Origin: an uncultured Bacteroidota bacterium
GTDB taxonomy: Bacteria; Bacteroidota; Bacteroidia; Flavobacteriales; Flavobacteriaceae
Assembly (NCBI GenBank): GCA_903888655.1
Contig: CAISUR010000072.1
Coordinates: 1-8,794 of the forward strand
DNA: 8,794 nucleotides
Reading direction: 5' to 3'
Made by a program: the position numbers and the translations under genes
Shown here: positions 1-5,721 of the stretch, in pieces
Numbering within the stretch: position 1 is the stretch's first letter
Layout of the letters: every line of letters begins with the position of its first letter
The notes under the pieces: generated by a model
Seen by the model: the letters and a program-made list of their open reading frames with translations, nothing else
Told to the model about the DNA's origin: nothing
Database searches by the model: none

Positions 1-52
1 ATATCATTAACAAGTGTAATGCCAAATTTCTATTTTAGCAAAAAAAAACGCT

Positions 53-1141
53 ATGGCATCAAAATCAATACTGACAAAATCGTCTCTTACATTTTTAGAA
101 AAATATTTAAACAATCCATCTCCTACTGGATATGAAGCAGAAGGGCAAAAAATTTGGATGGAGTATTTAAAACCTTATGTTGATACTTTTATCACAGACA
201 CTTATGGAACTGCTGTTGGTGTTGTTAATCCTGACGCTAAATTTAAAGTAGTGATTGAAGGACATTCGGATGAAATTTCGTGGTACGTAAATTATATTAC
301 TGATAATGGGTTGATTTATGTAATCAGAAACGGTGGCTCTGATCATCAAATTGCGCCTTCAAAACGTGTTAATATTCACACCAAAAACGGAATTGTCAAA
401 GGAGTTTTTGGCTGGCCTGCTATTCATACAAGAAATCGCGGTAAAGAAGAATCGGCAAGCTTACACAATATTTTCATTGATTGTGGTTGCGCTACAAAAG
501 AAGAGGTTGAAGCATTAGGAGTTCATGTTGGATGTGTCATTACTTATCCTGATGAGTTCCTGATTTTGAACGAAAATAAATTTGTTTGTAGAGCTTTAGA
601 CAATAGAATGGGTGGCTTCATGATTGCTGAAGTAGCTCGATTGTTGAAAGAAAATAAAAAGAAACTACCTTTTGGATTGTATATTGTGAATTCGGTTCAA
701 GAAGAAATTGGTCTTCGTGGCGCTGAAATGATTACACAAACTATTAAACCACATGTAGCCATAGTTACCGATGTTTGCCACGATACTACTACACCCATGA
801 TTGAAAAGAAAATTGAAGGTGATTTACAAATGGGTAAAGGACCCGTTATTGCCTATGCTCCTGCCACTCAAAATATTCTTCGGGAATTAATTGTTGCCAC
901 CGCCGAAGAAAAGAAAATTCCATTTCAACGCCACGCTACTTCTCGTGCTACAGGTACTGATACTGATGCTTTTGCATACAGTAATGGTGGCGTTGCCTCT
1001 GCATTAATTTCACTTTCGCTACGTTACATGCATACTACAGTAGAGATGGTTCATCGAGAAGATGTAGAAAACGTCATCAAATTGATTTATGAAGGTTTAC
1101 TGAAAATAGAAGATAATCACGATTTCTCTTATTTTAAATAA
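53..1141 (+). CDS. M42 family metallopeptidase (glutamyl aminopeptidase / FrvX type)
   Basis: Cytoplasmic di-metal aminopeptidase that would trim N-terminal residues from peptides. The 362 residues match the usual M42 length of about 340-370. Visible family landmarks are GHSDEI (metal ligand H71, with D73), RALDNR (bridging D183), QEEIG (catalytic/metal E217-E218), TDVCHD (D240) and RYMHTT (metal ligand H327), all in the expected order; the region at about 75-170 fits the inserted PDZ-like/beta-barrel domain of the family. There is no signal peptide. The start is the first ATG of the frame and follows an A-rich run, as is normal where Shine-Dalgarno sequences are rare. The 52 bases upstream hold only a poor -7 match (TATTTTAG, 31-38), so its promoter may lie outside the window. 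It converges on purC. The family call is firm; substrate preference cannot be read from the sequence. Confidence 0.93.
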   Translation: MASKSILTKSSLTFLEKYLNNPSPTGYEAEGQKIWMEYLKPYVDTFITDTYGTAVGVVNPDAKFKVVIEGHSDEISWYVNYITDNGLIYVIRNGGSDHQIAPSKRVNIHTKNGIVKGVFGWPAIHTRNRGKEESASLHNIFIDCGCATKEEVEALGVHVGCVITYPDEFLILNENKFVCRALDNRMGGFMIAEVARLLKENKKKLPFGLYIVNSVQEEIGLRGAEMITQTIKPHVAIVTDVCHDTTTPMIEKKIEGDLQMGKGPVIAYAPATQNILRELIVATAEEKKIPFQRHATSRATGTDTDAFAYSNGGVASALISLSLRYMHTTVEMVHREDVENVIKLIYEGLLKIEDNHDFSYFK

Positions 1142-1147
1142 GACAAA

Positions 1148-1179
1148 AAAGTCCCAAAACTCAAAGGCTTTGGGACTTT
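1148..1179. terminator. Bidirectional intrinsic terminator between aminopeptidase gene and purC
   Basis: A perfect 11-bp inverted repeat (AAAGTCCCAAA at 1148-1158, TTTGGGACTTT at 1169-1179) encloses a 10-base loop. It sits in the 45-base gap between two converging stop codons. On the - strand it runs into a T6 tract (1145-1150), a classic terminator for purC; on the + strand the downstream T-rich stretch is weaker but still suits the aminopeptidase gene. Confidence 0.88.
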
Positions 1180-1186
1180 CTTCATT

Positions 1187-2137
1187 TTATCTGTTACTCA
1201 AATATTCTAAAACATTTTTTTCAATACGTTCATTAATATTTGAAATATCTGCTTTTGTAAATTTATCTCCTAAAATGTTTTCATACAACTCGATATAGCG
1301 TTCTGAAACCGATTCTATATACTCGTCGCTCATATTGGGAATTTGCTGACCATCTTTACCTTGAAAACCATTTTCAATTAACCAACGGCGAACGAACTCT
1401 TTAGATAATTGCTTTTGTTCCTCTCCTTTATCTTGACGTTGTTGATACCCTTCTGAATAAAAATAACGAGAAGAATCAGGTGTATGAATTTCATCAATCA
1501 ATACTATTTGACCATCTTTCGTCTTTCCGAATTCATATTTAGTATCAACTAAAATTAATCCACGACTTGCAGCAATTTCAGTCCCTCGTTGGAATAAAGC
1601 GTGAGTATATTTTTCTAAAATCAAATAATCTTCTTCAGAAACAATTCCTTTTGACAAGATATCTTCACGAGAAATATCTTCGTCATGCGAACCATTATCA
1701 GCTTTTGTCGTTGGTGTAATAATAGGTTGAGAAAACTTATCGTTCTCCTCTAAACCATCTTCCATTGGCACGCCACAAATCGTTCTTTTACCTTCGGCAT
1801 ATTCGCGAGCAGCATGGCCCGATAAGTAACCACGAATAACCATTTCTACTTTAAAAGGTTCACATAAATGACCAACTGCTACATTAGGATCTGGCGTTGC
1901 AATTAACCAATTAGGAACAATGTCAGACGTTAGTTCCATGAATTTGGTCGCAATTTGATTTAAAATCTGACCTTTATACGGAATCCCTTTAGGTAGTACC
2001 ACATCAAATGCAGAGAGTCTGTCGGTAGCAATCATTACTAAAAGTTCGTCGTTAATATTGTATACTTCACGAACTTTTCCTCGATATACCGATTTTTGAT
2101 TGGGAAATTTAAAATTAGTTGCCGTTATTGTATTCAT
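1187..2137 (-). CDS. purC: Phosphoribosylaminoimidazole-succinocarboxamide synthase (SAICAR synthetase)
   Basis: Joins CAIR and L-aspartate with ATP hydrolysis to make SAICAR in de novo purine synthesis; cytoplasmic. Family signatures are plain: YRGKVREVY near residue 18 (nucleotide loop), ATDRLSAFDVVLPKGIPYKG at 37-56, VIRGYLSGHA at 100-109, TPTTKAD with HDEDIS at 141-156, and the signature LIDEIHTPDSSRYF at 213-226. At 316 residues it is the longer form of the enzyme, not the roughly 240-residue Bacillus/E. coli form. The frame stays open to an ATG at 2182, but I chose the ATG at 2137: the protein then starts just before the conserved region, the codon follows TAAA, and an exact -7 promoter box (2160-2167) lies inside the longer reading. 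It is transcribed alone and ends at the terminator shared with the converging aminopeptidase gene. Confidence 0.95.
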   Translation of the reverse strand: MNTITATNFKFPNQKSVYRGKVREVYNINDELLVMIATDRLSAFDVVLPKGIPYKGQILNQIATKFMELTSDIVPNWLIATPDPNVAVGHLCEPFKVEMVIRGYLSGHAAREYAEGKRTICGVPMEDGLEENDKFSQPIITPTTKADNGSHDEDISREDILSKGIVSEEDYLILEKYTHALFQRGTEIAASRGLILVDTKYEFGKTKDGQIVLIDEIHTPDSSRYFYSEGYQQRQDKGEEQKQLSKEFVRRWLIENGFQGKDGQQIPNMSDEYIESVSERYIELYENILGDKFTKADISNINERIEKNVLEYLSNR

Positions 2138-2159
2138 TTTAGTGCTGTGTTGTGAGCTG

Positions 2160-2167
2160 CAAAAGTA
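2160..2167 (-). promoter_or_regulatory. Probable purC promoter (-7 box TACTTTTG)
   Basis: Exact match to the Bacteroidota -7 consensus TAnnTTTG on the - strand, placing transcription start near 2154 and leaving a leader of about 17 bases before the ATG at 2137. No clean TTTG -33 element is seen; that position is occupied by the T-rich hairpin of the upstream terminator. Confidence 0.55.
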
Positions 2168-2170
2168 ATT

Positions 2171-2197
2171 AAAAAAAGACATCCTAAAAATGTCTTT
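2171..2197 (-). terminator. Intrinsic terminator of the small membrane-protein gene
   Basis: Read on the - strand, an 8-bp inverted repeat (AAAGACAT / ATGTCTTT) with a 7-base loop runs into a T-rich tail directly after the stop codon at 2207. The stem has few G:C pairs, but position and T tail fit a terminator. It abuts the purC promoter, isolating purC from read-through. Confidence 0.6.
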
Positions 2198-2206
2198 ATC
2201 ATTAAA

Positions 2207-2659
2207 TCAAATATTAAATTGTTCTTTAATTCGTTCTAAAACTCCTAATCCTTTTGATTCAATATTTGCGATTTCCACCAAATCATCAAAATCGTTTTCA
2301 TTAAGAAAAACAATTGTAGCTATGTTTCCATAAATTGTAATTTTGATAACTTTAGATAACGGAATTTTATAGCGATTTCCTTTATCTCTTTTAAAAAATG
2401 CCAAAACCCCGAGAGCAATTAATACAATTCCGAAAGGAAACGATTTGTTTTTAATATCTTTCAAGACATCATAAGCACCAAAACCAAGTAATACTACTAT
2501 AAACAAATAATTGAGATACATTTTTTTGGTTTTAAATTTTGATTTTGAAGATTTCTCATTCAATTTATGAGTTTCGGACCAGTTACCAGAATTAGTGAGA
2601 AAGATATTTTCGTCGTTTATATTTATGAATCCGTTGGCGTATTTAAAGTATTCTTTCAT
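2207..2659 (-). CDS. Small membrane protein of unknown function, two transmembrane segments
   Basis: I do not recognise a named family. The 150-residue protein has a polar N-terminal part (1-46) including FININDENIFLTNSGNW, two hydrophobic segments at about 47-66 and 73-89 separated by a short KDIKNK loop, and a soluble C-terminal part (about 90-150) with IPLSKVIKITIYGNIATIVF. That tail, strands followed by a helix (ENDFDDLVEIANI...), resembles bacterial PH-like domains of small membrane proteins in which two membrane helices interrupt or precede the fold; this is inference only. No signal peptide; positive residues before helix 1 and after helix 2 suggest both ends are cytoplasmic. The start is the ATG at 2659. 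It is flanked by hairpins on both sides and probably transcribed on its own. Codon use and AT content do not differ obviously from the neighbours. Confidence 0.75.
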   Translation of the reverse strand: MKEYFKYANGFININDENIFLTNSGNWSETHKLNEKSSKSKFKTKKMYLNYLFIVVLLGFGAYDVLKDIKNKSFPFGIVLIALGVLAFFKRDKGNRYKIPLSKVIKITIYGNIATIVFLNENDFDDLVEIANIESKGLGVLERIKEQFNI

Positions 2660-2678
2660 TTGTTTTTACAAAATATTA

Positions 2679-2715
2679 AAGCGAAAAGTAAGAATATAGT
2701 CTATACCTTTCGCTT
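2679..2715 (-). terminator. Hairpin between phoH and the small membrane-protein gene, likely phoH terminator
   Basis: Inverted repeat AAGCGAAA (2679-2686) / TTTCGCTT (2708-2715), extended after one mismatch by GTA/TAC. On the - strand it follows the phoH stop by 25 bases and continues into TTAATATTTTG. The tail is only moderately T-rich. A -7-like box just upstream (2716-2723) would instead put this hairpin in the leader of the next gene, so the role is not certain. Confidence 0.5.
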
Positions 2716-2723
2716 CAAATCTA
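2716..2723 (-). promoter_or_regulatory. Possible promoter -7 box (TAGATTTG) for the small membrane-protein gene
   Basis: Exact TAnnTTTG match on the - strand in the gap after phoH. No -33 TTG lies 17-23 bases upstream. If used, transcription would begin near 2711 and include most of the adjacent hairpin in a leader of about 50 bases. Confidence 0.3.
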
Positions 2724-2740
2724 CTATTTAAAATTTAATG

Positions 2741-3691
2741 TTAATCGTGATTTTCAATACTCTTATATGCATCTATTACTTTTTTAACCAATCTATGGCG
2801 AACAATATCCTTATCATCAAGATAAATAATTCCGATTCCTTCAATATCTTTCAAAACCAGAATAGCTTCTTTCAACCCCGAAATTGTTCTTCTTGGTAAA
2901 TCTACTTGTCCAGGATCACCAGTAATGATGAATTTAGCATTTTTCCCCATTCGCGTCAAAAACATTTTCATTTGAGAATGGGTAGTATTTTGAGCTTCAT
3001 CAAGAATTACAAAAGCGTTATCCAACGTTCGACCTCGCATAAAAGCTAAAGGAGCAATTTGTATAATTCCTTTTAAAATATAATCATCTAATGTTTGCGG
3101 AGGCAACATATCGCGCAAAGCATCATACAAAGGTTGCATATAGGGATCTAGTTTTTCTTTCATATCTCCGGGAAGAAATCCTAAATTCTCGCCAGCTTCT
3201 ACTGCCGGACGTGTTAATACAATTCGCTTTACTTGTTTTTCTTTTAGAGCTTTTACAGCAAGAGCCACGCCTGTATAGGTTTTACCTGTTCCTGCTGGAC
3301 CAACGGCAAAAACCATATCATTTTTAAAAACTGCTTCAACCAATTTTTGTTGATTGGGCGTCATGGCTTTGATTAATTTTCCGCCAATTCCATGAACCAA
3401 TATTTTATCATGGTCGGGCATCCGTTGTTCTTCCTGGGAATTACTTTGAATCACTCTATCGATTACATTGTTATCAATATTATTGTATCGAGTAAAATGA
3501 AGCATTAATCTATTAAATCGATTTTCAAATTCGTCCAATTCTGCTTTTTCTCCAAATGCCTTGAGTGTTGTGCCACGAGCAACAATTTTTAACTTAGGAT
3601 AGTACTTTTTAATCGTTTCAAGATGAGTGTCTTGGGCTCCCCAGAATTCTTTAGGAGCGATGTCGTGTAATTCAATGATACGTTCGTTCAA
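2741..3691 (-). CDS. PhoH family ATPase (PhoH-like protein, RNA-linked P-loop NTPase)
   Basis: Cytoplasmic P-loop ATPase of the PhoH/YbeZ family, commonly linked to RNA processing and ribosome biogenesis; the exact role in Bacteroidota is not settled. The 316 residues have an N-terminal KH-like region (about 1-70, with KIVARGTTLKAFG), then the ATPase domain: Walker A GPAGTGKT (131-138), the family motif LTRPAVEAGENLGFLPGD (159-176), Walker B VILDEAQN (228-235), TGDPGQVDLP (257-266) and RHRLV (298-302), likely the arginine-finger region. The reading frame has no ATG before the conserved N-terminus: the codon at 3689-3691 is TTG, an in-frame stop lies 12 bases further upstream, and the first internal ATG (residue 63) would remove most of the KH-like part, so I accept TTG as start. 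It is divergent from the DUF62 gene. The usual ybeY partner is not adjacent. Confidence 0.93.
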   Translation of the reverse strand: MNERIIELHDIAPKEFWGAQDTHLETIKKYYPKLKIVARGTTLKAFGEKAELDEFENRFNRLMLHFTRYNNIDNNVIDRVIQSNSQEEQRMPDHDKILVHGIGGKLIKAMTPNQQKLVEAVFKNDMVFAVGPAGTGKTYTGVALAVKALKEKQVKRIVLTRPAVEAGENLGFLPGDMKEKLDPYMQPLYDALRDMLPPQTLDDYILKGIIQIAPLAFMRGRTLDNAFVILDEAQNTTHSQMKMFLTRMGKNAKFIITGDPGQVDLPRRTISGLKEAILVLKDIEGIGIIYLDDKDIVRHRLVKKVIDAYKSIENHD

Positions 3692-3730
3692 ATGGATGAG
3701 TTTTTAATTAATTTTTTTACTAATTATTAG

Positions 3731-3738
3731 TAGCTTTG
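3731..3738 (+). promoter_or_regulatory. Probable promoter -7 box (TAGCTTTG) of the DUF62 / ABM unit
   Basis: Exact TAnnTTTG match on the + strand. Transcription would start near 3744, giving a leader of about 55 bases. The -33 position is A/T-rich with no TTG at the proper distance. It lies only nine bases from an opposing box on the - strand (3748-3755). Confidence 0.5.
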
Positions 3739-3747
3739 CAATCATTT

Positions 3748-3755
3748 CAAATTTA
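3748..3755 (-). promoter_or_regulatory. Probable phoH promoter -7 box (TAAATTTG)
   Basis: Exact TAnnTTTG match on the - strand, 57 bases upstream of the phoH TTG start, with transcription expected from about 3742. No -33 TTG at the usual 17-23-base spacing. Its predicted start point almost coincides with that of the opposing promoter at 3731-3738. Confidence 0.45.
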
Positions 3756-3798
3756 AGAAATACAGCAATACGTTTCTCATTTAGTTATAAACAATTTT

Positions 3799-4623
3799 AT
3801 GTCAATAATTACCCTTACTACCGATTACGGACTGAAAGACCACTTCGTTGGTGCTTTGAAGGGTAAGATTTTATCGCAACATAAAGAAGCTGTGGTAGTT
3901 GATATCTCACACGACATTGATTCATTCAATATCAGTGAAGCAAGTTATATCATTGATGCAGCCTATTCCAGCTTTCCGAAAGGAACGGTTCACATCATTG
4001 GAATTGATATTGAACTAAAAGAAAACAATCAACATATTGCCATGGAATGGAATAATCATTTTTTCATTGCAGCCAACAACGGAATTTTGAGTATGTTAAT
4101 ACAAAAAATTAAACCTCAAAAAATAGTTACGATTAACATTCACGACAGATTATTGCCCGATGCAACAGACATGGATGTATTTGTAACCGTTGCAGTTCAT
4201 CTTGCTAAAGGGGGTTTACTAAATGTAATTGGTAAAGAAATTAAACAATTGAAAGAAGTTACCGAATTACAGCCTGTAATTGCTTCCGATTCTGATTCCA
4301 TAAAAGGCTATATTGTGTATATAGATCAATTTGGAAATGCGGTGACCAATATTTCTAAAAAATTATTCATAGATATCTCCAAGGGTAGACCCTATGAGGT
4401 ACATTTTAAAGGGAAAAGAGTAAAAACTATATTTGCAAAATATTCTGATGTAGAAACTACAGACCTTCAAAATGCAACACTTGCTGGAAAACATTTAGCC
4501 ATATTCAATGAAGCAGGGTTTCTTGAAATAGGAATTTATAAAGGCAATCAAAAGACGGGTACTGCGTCTTCTCTATTGGGATTGCGCTACAGAGATTTTG
4601 TTATGATTAATTTTAATAATTAA
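3799..4623 (+). CDS. SAM hydroxide adenosyltransferase-like protein (DUF62 / SAM_adeno_trans family)
   Basis: Belongs to the family that splits S-adenosylmethionine with hydroxide into adenosine and methionine, related to the SAM-dependent fluorinases and chlorinases. The N-terminal domain starts with TLTTDYG..D.FVGALKG (6-22) and has DISHDI (35-40), GTVHIIGID (62-70) and FIAANNGILS (89-98). The C-terminal barrel has YIDQFGNAVTNIS (174-186), the SAM-adenine side, and NEAGFLEIGIY (237-247). At 274 residues it has normal length. Odd point: of the Asp-Arg-His set described for archaeal members, the Asp is present (D70), but by motif alignment the Arg position (usual DPGVG..R) is N77 and the His position (usual TFHGRD) is T123. 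The reaction is therefore uncertain, while SAM or nucleoside binding remains plausible. No signal peptide. It is followed after three bases by the ABM-domain gene, so the two are probably co-transcribed. Confidence 0.85.
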   Translation: MSIITLTTDYGLKDHFVGALKGKILSQHKEAVVVDISHDIDSFNISEASYIIDAAYSSFPKGTVHIIGIDIELKENNQHIAMEWNNHFFIAANNGILSMLIQKIKPQKIVTINIHDRLLPDATDMDVFVTVAVHLAKGGLLNVIGKEIKQLKEVTELQPVIASDSDSIKGYIVYIDQFGNAVTNISKKLFIDISKGRPYEVHFKGKRVKTIFAKYSDVETTDLQNATLAGKHLAIFNEAGFLEIGIYKGNQKTGTASSLLGLRYRDFVMINFNN

Positions 4624-4626
4624 GTT

Positions 4627-4923
4627 ATGCTCGTTAGAATAGTAAAATTATCTTTTCACGAAGAAAATATTCCAGCTTTTTTGGAAAATTTTGAAGTAAT
4701 GAAATCCCACATACGAAATTCAGTAGGAAATCGTTTATTAGAGTTGTATCAAGACAAAAACAATCCATGTATATTTTTTACTTACAGCTATTGGGAAACC
4801 GAAGAAGATTTAGAAAATTACCGAAAATCAGCTTTATTCGACGAAGTTTGGACGTTTACCAAAAAATTATTCAACGATAAACCCGAGGCTTGGAGTGTGG
4901 ATAAGTTAGTTTCATTGGAATAA
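4627..4923 (+). CDS. ABM-domain (antibiotic biosynthesis monooxygenase-like) small protein
   Basis: A 98-residue protein with the layout of a single ferredoxin-like ABM / YgiN-type domain: first strand MLVRIVKLSFH, a helix with ENIPAFLENFEVMKSHIRN (14-32), a strand around LLELYQDKNNPCIFFTYSYWET (37-58), then a helix with DLENYRKSALFDEVW (61-75). The pattern of YSYWET followed by E.L..Y..S..F is typical of the family. Members form dimeric alpha/beta barrels and include quinol oxygenases and heme-degrading enzymes, but many have no known substrate, so no reaction is assigned. It starts three bases after the DUF62 stop codon, which makes it the second gene of a two-gene unit. No hairpin terminator is visible after its stop. 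Confidence 0.8.
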   Translation: MLVRIVKLSFHEENIPAFLENFEVMKSHIRNSVGNRLLELYQDKNNPCIFFTYSYWETEEDLENYRKSALFDEVWTFTKKLFNDKPEAWSVDKLVSLE

Positions 4924-4937
4924 AAGAAAATAGAAAA

Positions 4938-4966
4938 TTGATTAAAGAGAATAAATAAAAACTTTG
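4938..4966 (+). promoter_or_regulatory. Possible gldFG promoter
   Basis: TTG at 4938-4940 and AAACTTTG at 4959-4966 (one mismatch to TAnnTTTG), spaced by 18 bases as expected for Bacteroidota promoters. Transcription would start near 4971, about 25 bases before gldF. The -7 box falls inside the repeat-like element described separately. Confidence 0.45.
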
Positions 4967-4991
4967 TGACTTAGAGCCCTCGCGGCAAATA
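4957..4991 (+). repeat. Repeat-like intergenic element (CTTTGTG..CTTAGAG..CTCGCGGC type)
   Basis: Immediately before gldF lies AAAACTTTGTGACTTAGAGC followed by CCTCGCGGCAAAT. It reads as about three degenerate units of 8-10 bases (CTTTGTGA, CTTAGAGC, CCTCGCGGC) ending in CAAA. From memory, sequences of the form CTTTGTG-CTTTGTG-CTTTGCGGCAAA recur between genes in many Flavobacterium genomes; only one copy is present here, so the repeat nature cannot be shown from this window. It is noticeably richer in G and C than the surrounding spacer. Confidence 0.35.
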
Positions 4992-4995
4992 AAAT

Positions 4996-5721
4996 ATGAA
5001 ATCAATATTATTAAGAGAAATAAAATCTTTCTTTGGTTCGCCAATTGGATATTTAGTTATTGCCATTTTTCTTTTACTCAACGGATTATTCTTATGGGTT
5101 TTTGAAGGCGAATACAACATTTTAAACAGCGGTTTCGCCGATTTATCGCCATTTTTCACAATCTCACCTTGGATATTAATTTTCTTAATTCCAGCGGTAA
5201 CAATGCGCAGTTTTTCGGATGAAAAAAAACAGGGAACCATAGAATTACTAATGACCAAACCAATCTCCGTTTGGGAAATTGTTGGAGGGAAATTCTTCGG
5301 AGCATTGCTACTAATAGTAATCGCCATTATTCCAACCTTTATTTATGTTTATGTAATTCATGGTTTAGGAATGCCTGTTGGCAATATCGATATGGGAAGC
5401 ACCATGGGTTCTTATTTTGGATTGTTATTTCTAATTGCAGGATATACTGCTGTTGGAGTTTTTACTTCTACTCTATCCGAAAATCAAATTGTTGCCTTTA
5501 TAGTTTCCGTTTTTTTATGTTTTATTCTGTATTTCGGATTTCAAGGAGTGGCTTCTCAATTTAAAGATTTTGGAGATTTAATTGCTTATTTCGGCATGGA
5601 TTTTCATTTTAAAAGCATGAGTCGAGGCGTTATTGATACTCGTGATGTGATGTATTTTATAAGTATCACTATTTTATTTCTGTCATTGACTGTATATAAA
5701 TTAAAATCATTGAAATCATAA
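4996..5721 (+). CDS. gldF: Gliding motility-associated ABC transporter permease GldF
   Basis: Inner-membrane permease of the GldA-GldF-GldG ABC transporter required for gliding in Flavobacterium johnsoniae. The 241 residues form an ABC-2 type permease with about six membrane segments (roughly 17-37, 55-72, 99-121, 138-158, 164-184, 217-235). Between segments 2 and 3 is the characteristic cytoplasmic coupling loop MRSFSDEKKQGTIELLMTKP (70-89) followed by SVWEIVGGKF, which contacts the ATPase. Length and start (MKSILLREIKSFFGSPIGYL) agree with the family. Its stop codon overlaps the gldG start by one base (TAATG), so the two are translated from one message. The ATPase gene gldA is not in the window; in F. 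johnsoniae it is also encoded elsewhere. The transported substrate is unknown. Confidence 0.94.
   Translation: MKSILLREIKSFFGSPIGYLVIAIFLLLNGLFLWVFEGEYNILNSGFADLSPFFTISPWILIFLIPAVTMRSFSDEKKQGTIELLMTKPISVWEIVGGKFFGALLLIVIAIIPTFIYVYVIHGLGMPVGNIDMGSTMGSYFGLLFLIAGYTAVGVFTSTLSENQIVAFIVSVFLCFILYFGFQGVASQFKDFGDLIAYFGMDFHFKSMSRGVIDTRDVMYFISITILFLSLTVYKLKSLKS

Noticed and set aside
1..52. End of an upstream gene or a promoter for the aminopeptidase gene
   Set aside because: No open frame ending here could be supported, and the only -7-like box (31-38) has a mismatch and no -33 partner.
2138..2182. N-terminal extension of purC by 15 residues from an upstream ATG at 2182
   Set aside because: The extra residues resemble nothing in the family, and an exact -7 promoter box lies inside the extension, so the ATG at 2137 is the better start.
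3091..3327. Open frame of 78 codons on the + strand opposite phoH
   Set aside because: Runs opposite the conserved Walker A region of phoH and is leucine/phenylalanine-rich in the way shadow frames of AT-rich genes are.
3739..3798. SAM riboswitch before the DUF62 gene
   Set aside because: The predicted leader is only about 55 bases and shows no multi-stem SAM aptamer arrangement.
4971..5327. Open frame of 118 codons on the - strand opposite gldF
   Set aside because: A shadow of the gldF frame; the protein lacks any recognisable domain.
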